Assembly: GCF_002159265.1 (NCBI RefSeq) | Contig: NZ_NFHG01000004.1 | Span: forward strand, 1 to 64,000 | Reading direction: 5' to 3' | DNA: 64,000 nucleotides | Source of the DNA: Flavonifractor sp. An82 | GTDB taxonomy: Bacteria > Bacillota > Clostridia > Oscillospirales > Oscillospiraceae | Shown here: positions 25,554 through 35,100 of the stretch, piece by piece | How positions within the stretch are numbered: position 1 is the first letter of the stretch | Layout: every line of letters starts with the position of its first letter | Notes under the pieces: model-generated | Seen by the model: the letters and a program-made list of their open reading frames with translations, nothing else | What the model was told of the DNA's origin: nothing | Databases searched by the model: none | Made by a program: the position numbers and the translations under genes

Positions 25554-27997
25554 GGCTGGTCCTCCTCTTGGTCGTCTTCGGTCTGAATCTCCTGATAGTT
25601 GCTCTCGATGAGGGCGTCCACGCTGCCGTGGATCACGCCCTTGAATTCGCCGTCCACAAAGCCGGACACATGGCCCCGGACATGGCCGTCCAGCCGCATG
25701 GTGCCCTTGTTGAACCGCTGGGACCGGTCCCGGTTGAGGGTGATGGCGGTGCGCTCAATGAGGGCGTCCCCCAACAGCAGCAGCTGGGGCAGCACGGTCA
25801 TGACCAGGAAGATGGAGGTGACGGTGCCCCGGCCCAGGGTGAGGCCCACCGAGCCGATGGTGGCGTCGGTGGAGATGCCGCCGATGAGGAAGCCGGCCAC
25901 CGCCATGATGGAGCCGGAGGTGAGGATGGTGGGGAAGCTCTGGCTCAGGGCCTCCACCGCCGCCTGCCGGGGTTCCATCATGGTTTTCAGCTCCAGATAG
26001 CGGTTGGTGATGACAATGGCGTAGTCGATGGTGGCCCCCATCTGGATGGAGCTGACCACCAGGTAGCTGAGGAAGAAGAGGTTGGTATTGGTGAGGACGG
26101 GGAAGGAGAAGTTGATCCAGATGGAGCCCTGGATGGTGAGCACCAGCAGCACCGGCAGACCGGCGGACTTGAAGGTAAAGAGCAGGATGACCATGACGAA
26201 GAGGGCGGTGAGCACGCTGATCTTCAGGTTGTCGCCGGAGAAGGAACTGGCCAGATCAAAGGCGTTGGTGGAGTTGCCCACCAGCACCACGTCGTCATAG
26301 TAGTCCCGGCCAATGGCCCGGATCTCATCCAGCAGGGCGTAGGTTTCTTCCCCCTCGGTGGGCACGTCGGCCACAAAGACCATCCGGGACCAGTCCTCGC
26401 CCTGAAGCTGCTGGAGCCCCACATCCAGCTGCTCCTGCAGGTCCTCCACCTGTTTGGCCTGGTCTCCGGTGAGGCTGATCACGCCCTTGTCCTTCTGCTC
26501 CAGCAGGAACTGGAAGATGTCCAGCAGGGGGACAGAATAGTCGTCCGGGTTCTGGAAGATGGCGCCGTACTCCTCCACACTGAGGCCGTAGGCCTGGAAG
26601 AGCAGCCGGGCCAGCTCCACATCCACGCCCGCCAGCTCGGCAAACTGCCGGGGTGAGATGTCGTCGGTGAGCATCCGGCCCTCCTCCACCTCGATGTTGG
26701 CAAGGCCGGTGACCTGGGTCACCTGGGGCAGGGCGGACACCCGCTCCAGGATGCGCTTTTCCTTCTGGTAGTCCCCCCGGGGTACCAGCATGGCGATGGT
26801 GTTCTTCTTGCCGAAGGTGGCCGTCACCTTTTCGTCGGCCAGCTGCCAGTCAGGCTTGTTGTCAAAGTCGGCATCGTTGGTGTCAAAAACGTAGACGCAG
26901 CGGCTGGACAGCACCGCTCCGGCGATGACCACCACCAGAAAGATGGGGGGCAGGATAAAGCGCAGCTTGACCACCGCCTTGCCCCAGAAGTTGATCCTGG
27001 GCACCAGGTTTTTGTGGCGGGTGCGGTCGATGGGCCCCTGGAACACCATCAGCAGGCCGGGCATCAGGAAGAACACGCACAGCATGGAGCACACGATGCC
27101 CTTGGCCAGCACGATGCCCATGTCGAAGCCGATGCGCAGCTGCATGAGCATCAGGGCCACCAGACCGGAGATGGTAGTCAGGCTGGAGGAGGAGATCTCC
27201 ACGATGGCCTTACTCAGGGCGGCGATGTCGGCCTCCCGGGGGTCCAGGCCTCCGTCCCGCTCCTCCATGTACCGGTGGCAGAAGATGATGGCGTAGTCGA
27301 TGGCCAGGGCCAGCTGGAGCACCACGGCGATGGAGTTGGTAATAAAGGAGATGGTGCCGAAGATGAAGTTGGTGCCCATGTTGAGCACCGCCGCCGCCAC
27401 AAACACGATGAGGTAGACGGGCACCTCCATATAGCTCTTGGAGGTGAAGAGCAGCACCACCACGATGACCGCGGCGGCGATGGCCAGGATGACGGTCATC
27501 TCCTTACGCAGGGAGGCGGAGGTATCCCGGCCCACCTCGGTGGATACCGACAGGTCGTAGCCCTCCAGGGTGTCCTCCACCCGGTGGAGAGCGGCCACCG
27601 TCTCCGGGTCGTCCGCCTCCCCGTCAAAGGAGATGGCAAACAGGGCGGCCGAGTCGTGGTAGTGGTCGGCGGTGTCGTCAAAGGTTACCTGGGACACCCC
27701 CTCCACCTGCTCCAGCCTGGCGGCCAGGGCGGCGGCGGCGTCATAGGTCACGTTGGACACCATCACGTTGGCGGTGCCCAGAGTGACGAACTGCTCCTCC
27801 ATCAGGGTCAGGCCCCGCCGGGTCTCGGTGTCTGCGGGCAGGTAGGAGGTGATGTCGTTGTTCACCTGCACCTTATTGATGGAGGCGCCGCAGAAGATGA
27901 GGGCGGCGATGAAGATGAGAAAGAAGGCCTTGCGCTTGTCAACGATGAAGCGGGCCAGCTTGGTCATGGGGGTTTCGGTTTTCTGTTCCGGCTGCAT
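25550..27997 (-). CDS. MMPL/RND-family membrane transporter
   Basis: 815 aa. Two homologous halves, each with one membrane helix, a large extracytoplasmic domain, and a block of five more helices (12 in total). Sequences such as ITNSIAVVLQLALAIDYAII and IQMGATIDYAIVITNRYLEL are the MMPL/RND helix-4 and helix-10 regions with the proton-relay Asp. Likely exports lipids, hydrophobic compounds or envelope components. The ATG at 27997 follows GAGAGG; the longer open frame has no RBS and overlaps the TetR gene. Encoded 13 nt after tetR and overlapping the GLUG gene, forming a three-gene operon. Confidence 0.93.
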   Translation of the reverse strand: MQPEQKTETPMTKLARFIVDKRKAFFLIFIAALIFCGASINKVQVNNDITSYLPADTETRRGLTLMEEQFVTLGTANVMVSNVTYDAAAALAARLEQVEGVSQVTFDDTADHYHDSAALFAISFDGEADDPETVAALHRVEDTLEGYDLSVSTEVGRDTSASLRKEMTVILAIAAAVIVVVLLFTSKSYMEVPVYLIVFVAAAVLNMGTNFIFGTISFITNSIAVVLQLALAIDYAIIFCHRYMEERDGGLDPREADIAALSKAIVEISSSSLTTISGLVALMLMQLRIGFDMGIVLAKGIVCSMLCVFFLMPGLLMVFQGPIDRTRHKNLVPRINFWGKAVVKLRFILPPIFLVVVIAGAVLSSRCVYVFDTNDADFDNKPDWQLADEKVTATFGKKNTIAMLVPRGDYQKEKRILERVSALPQVTQVTGLANIEVEEGRMLTDDISPRQFAELAGVDVELARLLFQAYGLSVEEYGAIFQNPDDYSVPLLDIFQFLLEQKDKGVISLTGDQAKQVEDLQEQLDVGLQQLQGEDWSRMVFVADVPTEGEETYALLDEIRAIGRDYYDDVVLVGNSTNAFDLASSFSGDNLKISVLTALFVMVILLFTFKSAGLPVLLVLTIQGSIWINFSFPVLTNTNLFFLSYLVVSSIQMGATIDYAIVITNRYLELKTMMEPRQAAVEALSQSFPTILTSGSIMAVAGFLIGGISTDATIGSVGLTLGRGTVTSIFLVMTVLPQLLLLGDALIERTAITLNRDRSQRFNKGTMRLDGHVRGHVSGFVDGEFKGVIHGSVDALIESNYQEIQTEDDQEEDQP

Positions 27998-28010
27998 AAT
28001 CAAAGTCCTC

Positions 28011-28583
28011 TCAGCTGTGGGGAATGAAACGGTCCAGGTGCTCCAGCAGCACCGCCTCGGGCACCGGGTCGGGGCTGAGCAGCCACCACCGGACCAGGGA
28101 GAGCATGGCACCCACATAGAAGCGGGCGGCGATGCGGGGGTCCAACCCCGGCAGGGCGTCGGGGAAGGGGGGCTGGCTCAGGCGGCGGGCCAGCTCCTCA
28201 GCGGCGGTATCCTCCAGCAGCCGGGTCTGGGTGTCCGCACCGCTGGCCATGCAGGCCCGGTAGAAGCCCTTCCGGGCGCTGAAGAAGGCCAGGGTGTTGC
28301 GGGCCGCCGTCAGAAAGAACTGGCGGGGGGTGGGCGCGTCCTGGGGGACGCAGGCGGCGATGCATTCCCGCTCCACCTGGACCATCAAATAGTGGAGCAG
28401 CTCCTGCTTGTCGTTGAAGTGGGCGTAAAAGGTGGTGCGGTGGACCATGGCCCGGCGGCAGATGTCGGTGACCGACAGCTCCTGGAAGGGCCGCTCCTCC
28501 ATCAGCTCCACCAGAGCCTGGGTCAGCTGACGGCGGGTCTTGCGCTGGCGCAGGTCCAGATCCTTCTCCTGTTTTTCCTCCAT
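28011..28583 (-). CDS. TetR/AcrR-family transcriptional regulator
   Basis: 190 aa. N-terminal TetR HTH: TRRQLTQALVELMEERPFQE, then LSVTDICRRAMVHRTTFYAHF; the C-terminal helical ligand-binding domain resembles TetR_C domains of Firmicute regulators. ATG 28583 lies downstream of GGAGGAGG. First gene of the tetR-MMPL-GLUG operon and the likely autorepressor controlling the transporter in response to its substrate (family knowledge, not shown). Confidence 0.92.
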   Translation of the reverse strand: MEEKQEKDLDLRQRKTRRQLTQALVELMEERPFQELSVTDICRRAMVHRTTFYAHFNDKQELLHYLMVQVERECIAACVPQDAPTPRQFFLTAARNTLAFFSARKGFYRACMASGADTQTRLLEDTAAEELARRLSQPPFPDALPGLDPRIAARFYVGAMLSLVRWWLLSPDPVPEAVLLEHLDRFIPHS

Positions 28584-28614
28584 AGGGGACCTCCTCCTTT
28601 TCGTTGGCTGGACC

Positions 28615-28643
28615 AGCATACTACTTTACGCTACACTTGTCAA
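28615..28643 (-). promoter_or_regulatory. Promoter of the tetR-MMPL-GLUG operon
   Basis: Minus strand: -35 TTGACA (28638-28643), 17-nt spacer, -10 TATGCT (28615-28620), 32 nt from the start codon. No clear palindromic operator seen. Confidence 0.8.
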
Positions 28644-28690
28644 GATAAAATACAGATGTCGATTATTAAAAGGGGACGACGGATTTCAGG

Positions 28691-28719
28691 TTGCTTTTTC
28701 CCTGCGGGACCGCTATAAT
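28691..28719 (+). promoter_or_regulatory. Promoter of the divergent SLH gene
   Basis: -35 TTGCTT (28691-28696), 17-nt spacer, -10 TATAAT (28714-28719), 48 nt before the start codon. Confidence 0.8.
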
Positions 28720-28766
28720 GGGGGCATATAGTTATGGAAACCAATGCAGTCGACGGAGGAAAAGCT

Positions 28767-30404
28767 ATGAAAGGAAAGAGAATTGCCGTTCTCGCTCTGG
28801 CCGCGGCGATGACCGTGTCCCTGCTGGTGCTCCCTGCCGGGGCGGTGAGCTTCACCGACATGGAGGGCCACTGGGCCCGGGAGGACGTGGAGTATCTGGC
28901 CGGACTGGGCGTCATCAACGGTACCAGCGCCACCACCTTCTCCCCCAGCCGCCAGATGACCGCCTGCGAAGCGCTCCTCTTCTGCTCCCGTACCACCGGC
29001 GTGTCGGCTGCGGATAAAAAGCAGATCGCCGCCGACCGGGCGGAACAGCTGGGCCAGATCCTGCCCGAGGAGGTATACAGCTGGGCGGCGGAGGAGATTG
29101 CCGTCTGCCTGGAAACCGGCATCATCAACGAGTATGAGCTGGAGGCCATGTGCACCTCGGGTGCTCTTCTCAAGTCCATTACCCGTGAAAATCTGTCCAT
29201 GTACCTGGTGCGGGCCATGCAGCTGGAGGCCATGGCCAAGAGCCTGACCAGCTATTCCCTGAACTTTGCCGACACCTCCTCCATTGCCGAGGTGCTCAAG
29301 CCCTATGTGTACCTGCTGAGTACATACGGCATCGTCCAGGGCAACAGCGCCAACCAGTTCATGCCCAAGGGCAGTCTGACCCGGGCAGAGATGGCCACCA
29401 TGCTCCGCCGGGCCATGGATTTCACCGACGCCCAGGGCATTTATGCCGAGCTGCCCGCCTACACCTCCTATCCCTGGACCGGCGGCGTCATCACCTCGGT
29501 GTCCACCGCCAGCGACGGCACCACCGCCATGGTGATTTCCAGCAACATCACCGGCGTCAGCAGCGTGACCCTGCCCGCCGCCGCCCCCATCTATGAGAAC
29601 AACATGCGCACCACCCCCACCGCCCTGCGGCAGGGGCAGTATGTCCGGGTGAATCTGGACAGCGCGGGCAATCCCCAGTCCGCCCGACTGGGGGGCGCAC
29701 TTACCGCCCTCAGCGGCACGGTGTCCACCATTGACCAGGGCAGCATCTCCCTCCAGGTGAACGGAGCCAGCCGGCGGCTGACCATCGACCGCTTCACCAA
29801 GGTCCAGGTGGACCAGCTGGCGGGGGGGCAGGAGCTCATCGACCCGTCGGCGGGCTACACCCAGGCCCAGTGCTGGGTGGACGGCATGGGCCACCTGGCG
29901 GAGCTCAAGCTCACCGGCGGCACCACCTCCTCCTCCCAGGGCGTGCTCCAGAGCATCACCTACGGCAGCCCCACCATTCTGCTGATGCAGACCGATCAGG
30001 GGCAGAGCATCAGCTATCAGCTGGATCTGCTGAACCTGCCTGCCATCCGGCGGGACGGCAAGACGGCCACCATCGACCAGCTGCGCAGCGGCGACAAGGT
30101 CATCGTGGTGGTCAGCGGCAATCAGGTGCGTGAGATCCAGGCCACCGCTCAGTCGGAGCCGGAGACCACCCCCGACGACACCCAGCTGACAGGAACCATT
30201 ACTCAGATCGACACCAAAATGGATCTGCTGACCGTTCGTCTGGAGGACGGCAGCAAGGTCAGTGTGGATGTGTACGACGCCCGGCTCATCACCAGCTCCG
30301 GCAGCTCCACCAAGCTGGACCGGCTGGAGGAAGGGGACCGGGTGCAGGCCTACGGCCAGTACCACAAGGACCAGTTTATCGCCACACTGGTGGTTATCCT
30401 GTAA
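28767..30404 (+). CDS. Secreted SLH-domain protein with C-terminal beta domains
   Basis: 545 aa. Signal peptide (1-27, ending PAGAVS). SLH-type domains at ~29-75 (FTDMEGHWAREDVEYLAGLG) and ~166-215 (YLLSTYGIVQGNSANQFMPK, then GSLTRAEMATMLRRAM), with a diverged helical segment between. The remainder is Thr/Gly/Asp-rich beta structure. Near residues 470-545 an OB-like unit (GTITQIDTKMDLLTVRLEDG) is present, and an earlier related unit begins GVITSVSTASDGTTAMVISS (~238). Likely a cell-wall-associated protein of unknown role. ATG 28767 follows GGAGG; the ATG at 28734 lies just after the -10 and is unlikely. Confidence 0.88.
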   Translation: MKGKRIAVLALAAAMTVSLLVLPAGAVSFTDMEGHWAREDVEYLAGLGVINGTSATTFSPSRQMTACEALLFCSRTTGVSAADKKQIAADRAEQLGQILPEEVYSWAAEEIAVCLETGIINEYELEAMCTSGALLKSITRENLSMYLVRAMQLEAMAKSLTSYSLNFADTSSIAEVLKPYVYLLSTYGIVQGNSANQFMPKGSLTRAEMATMLRRAMDFTDAQGIYAELPAYTSYPWTGGVITSVSTASDGTTAMVISSNITGVSSVTLPAAAPIYENNMRTTPTALRQGQYVRVNLDSAGNPQSARLGGALTALSGTVSTIDQGSISLQVNGASRRLTIDRFTKVQVDQLAGGQELIDPSAGYTQAQCWVDGMGHLAELKLTGGTTSSSQGVLQSITYGSPTILLMQTDQGQSISYQLDLLNLPAIRRDGKTATIDQLRSGDKVIVVVSGNQVREIQATAQSEPETTPDDTQLTGTITQIDTKMDLLTVRLEDGSKVSVDVYDARLITSSGSSTKLDRLEEGDRVQAYGQYHKDQFIATLVVIL

Positions 30405-30412
30405 AAACAGAA

Positions 30413-30458
30413 AAGAGCGGGGCCCGGAGGAGATGATCCGGGCCCCGCTCTTGACTTT
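30413..30458 (+). terminator. Terminator after the SLH protein, overlapping the proS promoter
   Basis: AAGAGCGGGGCCCGG pairs with CCGGGCCCCGCTCTT (10-nt loop), then GACTTTTGG. The T-tract is modest. Confidence 0.8.
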
Positions 30459-30479
30459 TGGGGCATAAATGCATAAAAT
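30451..30479 (+). promoter_or_regulatory. Promoter of proS
   Basis: -35 TTGACT (30451-30456), 17-nt spacer, -10 TAAAAT (30474-30479). Transcription would start ~40 nt before the start codon, leaving no room for a T-box leader. Confidence 0.75.
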
Positions 30480-30523
30480 AAGTGGAACCCATGTAATTCT
30501 GAAACAAAGGATTGAGATAAAGT

Positions 30524-31963
30524 ATGGCACAGGATAAAAAGCAGGTGGAACAGATCACCGATATGGAGGTGGACTTTGCCAAGTGGTTCACCGACGTGTG
30601 TAAAAAGGCGGAGCTCATCGACTACTCCTCCATCAAGGGCGTTTTCATCTACCGTCCCTATGGCTACGCCATCTGGGAGAATTTCCAGAAGATCCTGGAC
30701 GAGAAGTTCAAGGAGACCGGCCACGAGAATGTGTACCTCCCCATGCTCATCCCCGAGTCCCTGCTCCAGAAGGAGAAGGACCACGTGGAGGGCTTCGCTC
30801 CCGAGTGCGCCTGGGTGACCATGGGCGGCTCCGAGAAGCTGGAGGAGCGCTACTGCATCCGCCCCACCAGTGAGACCCTGTTCTGCGAGCACTACAAGGA
30901 TATCATCCACTCCCACCGGGACCTGCCCAAGCTGTACAACCAGTGGTGCTCCGTCCTGCGCTGGGAGAAGACCTCCCGTCCCTTCCTGCGCCACCGGGAG
31001 TTCCTGTGGCAGGAGGGCCACACCATGCACGCCACCGCCGAGGAGGCCATCGAAGAGACCGAGCGCATGTTCAACATCTACGCCGATTTCTGCGAGAACT
31101 ACCTGGCCATGCCCGTGGTGAAGGGCCGCAAGACCGACAAGGAGAAGTTCTCCGGCGCCGAGGCCACCTACACCGTGGAGTGCATGATGCACGACAAGAA
31201 GGCCCTCCAGGCCGGTACCTCCCACTACTTCGGCGACGGCTTTGCCCGCGCCTTTGACATCACCTTTGCCGGCAAGGACAACCAGCCCCACCACCCCTTC
31301 CAGACCTCCTGGGGCGTGTCCACCCGCCTCATCGGCGGCGTCATCATGACCCACGGTGACAACAACGGTCTGGTGCTGCCCCCCCGCATCGCCCCCACCC
31401 AGGTCATCATCATCCCCGTGGCCCAGCACAAGGCGGGCGTCCTGGAGGCCAACCAGGCCGTCATGGACCGCCTGAAGGCCGCCGGCATCCGGGTGAAGAT
31501 GGACGCCTCCGAGCAGTCCGCCGGCTGGAAGTTCGCCGAGTACGAGATGAAGGGCGTGCCCCTGCGTCTGGAGATGGGTCCCAAGGACATGGAGAAGAAC
31601 CAGTGCGTGCTGGTCCGCCGGGACAACGGCGAGAAGAGCTTTGTCTCCCTGGACAACATCGAGGAGACCGTCAAGACTATGCTGGACGCCGTGCAGCAGG
31701 GCCTGTACGACAAGGCCAAGCGCAACCTGGACGAGAACACCTACGCCTGCTCCTCCCTGGAGGAGGTCAAGGAGAAGATGGCCACCCAGGGCGGCTTTGC
31801 CAAGACCATGTGGTGCGGCGATCTGGAGTGCGAGCTCAAGATGAAGGAGGAGGCCGGCGTGTCCTCCCGCTGCATCCCCCTGGAGCAGGAGCACCTGGGC
31901 GATGTGTGCCCCATCTGCGGCAAGCCCGCCAAGCATATGGTGTACTGGGGTGTGGCCTACTAA
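30524..31963 (+). CDS. proS: Prolyl-tRNA synthetase, archaeal/eukaryotic-like (type 3)
   Basis: Charges tRNA-Pro with proline. 479 aa, the length of the short archaeal-type ProS, which lacks the bacterial editing insertion and has a C-terminal zinc-binding extension. Class II motifs: motif 1 region [15 protein letters not shown], motif 2 [26 protein letters not shown], motif 3 [15 protein letters not shown]. The C-terminal zinc-type cysteines appear near [20 protein letters not shown]. This form occurs in many Clostridia. Monocistronic. Confidence 0.96.
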   Translation: MAQDKKQVEQITDMEVDFAKWFTDVCKKAELIDYSSIKGVFIYRPYGYAIWENFQKILDEKFKETGHENVYLPMLIPESLLQKEKDHVEGFAPECAWVTMGGSEKLEERYCIRPTSETLFCEHYKDIIHSHRDLPKLYNQWCSVLRWEKTSRPFLRHREFLWQEGHTMHATAEEAIEETERMFNIYADFCENYLAMPVVKGRKTDKEKFSGAEATYTVECMMHDKKALQAGTSHYFGDGFARAFDITFAGKDNQPHHPFQTSWGVSTRLIGGVIMTHGDNNGLVLPPRIAPTQVIIIPVAQHKAGVLEANQAVMDRLKAAGIRVKMDASEQSAGWKFAEYEMKGVPLRLEMGPKDMEKNQCVLVRRDNGEKSFVSLDNIEETVKTMLDAVQQGLYDKAKRNLDENTYACSSLEEVKEKMATQGGFAKTMWCGDLECELKMKEEAGVSSRCIPLEQEHLGDVCPICGKPAKHMVYWGVAY

Positions 31964-32024
31964 TTCGCAAAAGCTGTGAAATAGCCCTGAAATGGCTATA
32001 TTTACATGCATTAAATTCGGAATT

Positions 32025-32053
32025 TTGCCTTGTGATCCGGAAACGAGTATGTT
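32025..32053 (+). promoter_or_regulatory. Candidate promoter of the SLH leader RNA
   Basis: -35 TTGCCT (32025-32030), 17-nt spacer, -10 TATGTT (32048-32053). This places the transcription start at about 32060, the first base of the leader's closing stem. An alternative pair is TTGTGA/TAAGAT (32030-32058). Confidence 0.55.
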
Positions 32054-32059
32054 AAGATA

Positions 32060-32169
32060 CCCCCTGTCTTACGGCAAACCCGACGAGAGTCGGCGGCGCT
32101 GCAGGGGGAGATTCCGGATGGGAATACCACCAGGGGTGGAGCTCTGCAGTGAGCTCCGCCCCTTTTTTT
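32060..32169 (+). ncRNA. Structured 5' leader with attenuator-like terminator (candidate riboswitch)
   Basis: CCCCCTG (32060-32066) pairs perfectly with CAGGGGG (32102-32108), enclosing a conserved-looking unpaired stretch that includes GGCAAACC and a hairpin CCGAC-GAGA-GTCGG. A second small stem follows (ATTCC/GGAAT region, ~32110-32124), then an intrinsic terminator (32133-32169) 31 nt before the SLH gene start. CAGGGG at 32131-32136 can pair with the same CCCCTG at the 5' end, giving an exclusive antiterminator. GGCAAACC plus a GNRA-type hairpin recalls the cyclic-di-GMP-I (GEMM) class, but the conserved GGGACGCAAAGC block is not intact, so the class is unassigned. Confidence 0.6.
32133..32169 (+). 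terminator. Intrinsic terminator in the SLH gene leader
   Basis: GGGG-T-GGAGCTC pairs with GAGCTCC-G-CCCC (loop TGCAGT) followed by seven T (32163-32169), directly upstream of the RBS of the gene at 32200. This is the position expected of an attenuator. Confidence 0.85.
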
Positions 32170-32199
32170 CGGGCAACAATCACAAGGAGAACAATTTGC

Positions 32200-35100
32200 A
32201 TGAAGAAACAGATCTTGTCCCTGCTGCTCACCGGTTCCATGGTGTGCGCCCCTGCCGCCATGGCCGCCCAGCCCGACCAGACCGCCGGCACCTGGTATGA
32301 CGACGCCATGTCTGTGTGGGCCCAGCGGGGCGTCCTGAAGGGGGACGGCACCGGCAACCTCAATCCCACCGGTTACATCACCCGCGCCGAGCTGGCTGTG
32401 ATCCTGGACCGGATCATGGATTATCAGATCGCCGCCAGCAACAGCTTTGCCGATGTGGCTGACGAGGCCTGGTACACCGACGCGGTGCTGAAGGCCTGCT
32501 CCGCCGGCGTGCTCCAGGGCGACGGGGTCCATGCCCGGCCCGGCGACACCATCACCCGCCAGGAGGCCATGGTCATGATGGCCCGGGTACTGGAGCTCAC
32601 CGGCCGCAGCCAGGGCGTGAACGCCTTCCGGGACGCCGGCCAGGTGGCCGACTGGGCCAAGGACTCTGTGGGGGCCATGGCCCACGCCGGCTACGTCCAG
32701 GGCAGCGGCGGCAACATCATGCCCACCAAGCCCATCACCCGGGCCGAGGTGGCGGTGATGCTGGACAACATGTTCGCCGAGACCTTTGATAAGGCCGGTA
32801 CCTACACCCAGGACGTGGACAGCTCTGCTGTCATCAGCGCCGACGACGTGACCCTCCAGGGCCTCACCATTGCCGGGGACCTGATCGTGGCTGAGGGCGT
32901 GGCCGACGGCCATGTGGTGCTGGACGGGGTCACCGTGGAGGGCAAGCTCATCATCCGGGGCGGCGGTACCAACTCCGTGGTGATCAAGGGCGACTCCAAG
33001 GTGGACATGGTTACCGTGGCCCGTCAGGGCGGCGGCGTCCGGGTCTCTGTGGAGGGCAACGCCCAGGTGGGCGAGCTGATGGTGTCCGGTCAGGACCAGC
33101 AGGTAAAGGTGGACGGCGCGGTGGAATCTGTCACCGTCATCGGCGCCGACGCCAAGCTGGAGGTCACCGGCACCGTGGGTATCCTCACCGTCATGGAGGA
33201 GGCCTCCGACGCTGCGGTGACCGTGGCCAAGACCGCTGTCGTGAGCGATCTGACCGTGTCCGGCTCCGACGCCGCCCTGGCGGTGGCGGGCAAGGTGGAG
33301 CAGGTCAGCGTCACCCGGGAGGCGGATGGCGTCTCCATCCAGACCGAGAAGGGGTCCAAGATCGACTCTGTGGTGACCTCCGGCTCCAACACCACTGTGG
33401 CGGGCTCTGGTACCGTCACCAAGGTGGAGGCCGCCCCCAATGCCAGCGGCACCACCGTCAGCACCAGCGGCACCAAGGTGGAGAACAACAGCGGCGACTC
33501 GGTCACCATTCCCGGCGGCTCTGTGGACGCCGGCCAGTCCGGCAATACTTCCGGCGGTTCCAACAACGGCGGCGGCTCCGGCGGCGGGTCCAATAACGGC
33601 GGCGGTTCCGGCGGCTCTGACAACGGCTCCGGCGACGGTGAGGACAATGGCGACGGCGACGGCGATATCGCCGGAGACCAGGAGCAGGCCAAGCAGGCTC
33701 TGAAGGAGCTGGTGAAGAACGCCCAGGCCTATGACGGCTATGAGGACCAGCCCGACGGCATCTGGGTGTATCAGGGCAACTTCACCACCAGCGAGAGCGG
33801 CGACGAGATGACCGTCAGCGGGGCCTACACCATGACCCAGGTAGCCGACGGCACCGCCATGAACGATATGGCCCGCTTCCTGGGTGCCCTGTACCGCCAG
33901 GATAACGGCGCCGCCGTCCAGAGCATCTCCTACAACGGTGAGACCTACACCTGGGACGCCGAGCGGGGTCTGCTGGGCTCCAACTGGGTGAAGGACCCCA
34001 GCAGCGAGGAGAACAGCGGCAACACCCTGGTGTCCGTGCTGGTGGCCGACTTTGCTGCCAAGGGGGCCGTGGGGGAGATCACCCTCAACGGCAATCATGA
34101 GGCCGCCATTACCCTGAAGCTGGACCTGGGTGTGGTGGTAAACAGCGGGGCGGAGCTGACTGCCGCCCTGGCCAGCCAGGTGGAGTCCATCCAGCTGGGC
34201 GGCTCCTTTGAGGTGGAGCGCCAGATCTCCGTTAACCGCCCGGTGGCCATCGACGGCAAGGGTCACACCATCACTGCGGCCGAGGGCTGGACCGGCTCCG
34301 GCAATGCCGACAAGCACCTGCTGAATGTGGGCGGCGTGGCCGAAGGGGTGACTATCCGGAACCTGACTCTGGACAGCGCCAACCGGGCCGCCGGCATGCA
34401 GGCCTACACCTCCGGCGCTGTGGTGCTGGAGCAGGTGACTCTGCGGGGCAGCAACGCCTCCGGCCTGAATGTCAACGGCTCCAACGTTACGGCTAACGGC
34501 CTGTCCATCTCCGGCAGCGCCTGGCAGGATATTGACCTGTCCAAGGGGTCTGCTGTGGAGCAGGGCGCGGTGCTCACCCTCACCGACGCCAATCTGGAGC
34601 ACTTCCTGGCTATCGTGGAGGATGTGAAGAGCGAAGAGGACCCCGCCACCGCCCAGGTGACCCTGGACGGGACGGCTCTGAGCTCCGTGCTCCATGTTCA
34701 GGACGGAAAGCATAAGCAGGTCTTCCTGCTCAACGCCCCTCTGGTGGGAGCGGTGACCGAGGCCGGGGAATACACCTACGCCGACGGATATACCTATGCC
34801 GGTTCCTATGAGTCTGTCTTTTCCGGCAGCACCCGTGAGGATGTGGCGGTGACCATCACTGCCCGGTACGACGACCTGTCCGCCCTGGCCGACGGCTCCG
34901 CCATGAACGACATGGCCCGCTTCCTGGGTGCTCTGTACCGGCAGGACAATGGGGCCACCGTGGCCAGCATCACCTACGGCGGCCAGGTCTACACCTGGGC
35001 CAACGGGGAGAACGCCTCCAACCTGGGCTCCAACTGGGTAAAGGACCCGGAGAGCCCCGCGGGCCAGGGCAATACCCTGGTGTCCGCCATTGTGAGCGCC

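Noticed and set aside
22368-28027. Several long plus-strand open frames opposite the GLUG and MMPL genes
   Set aside because: Antisense of clear membrane and repeat proteins, with no RBS and no conserved motif.
30480-30523. GTGGAACC before proS, resembling the T-box core sequence
   Set aside because: Only ~45 nt lie between the predicted transcription start and the start codon; there is no specifier stem or terminator/antiterminator, so a T-box cannot fit.
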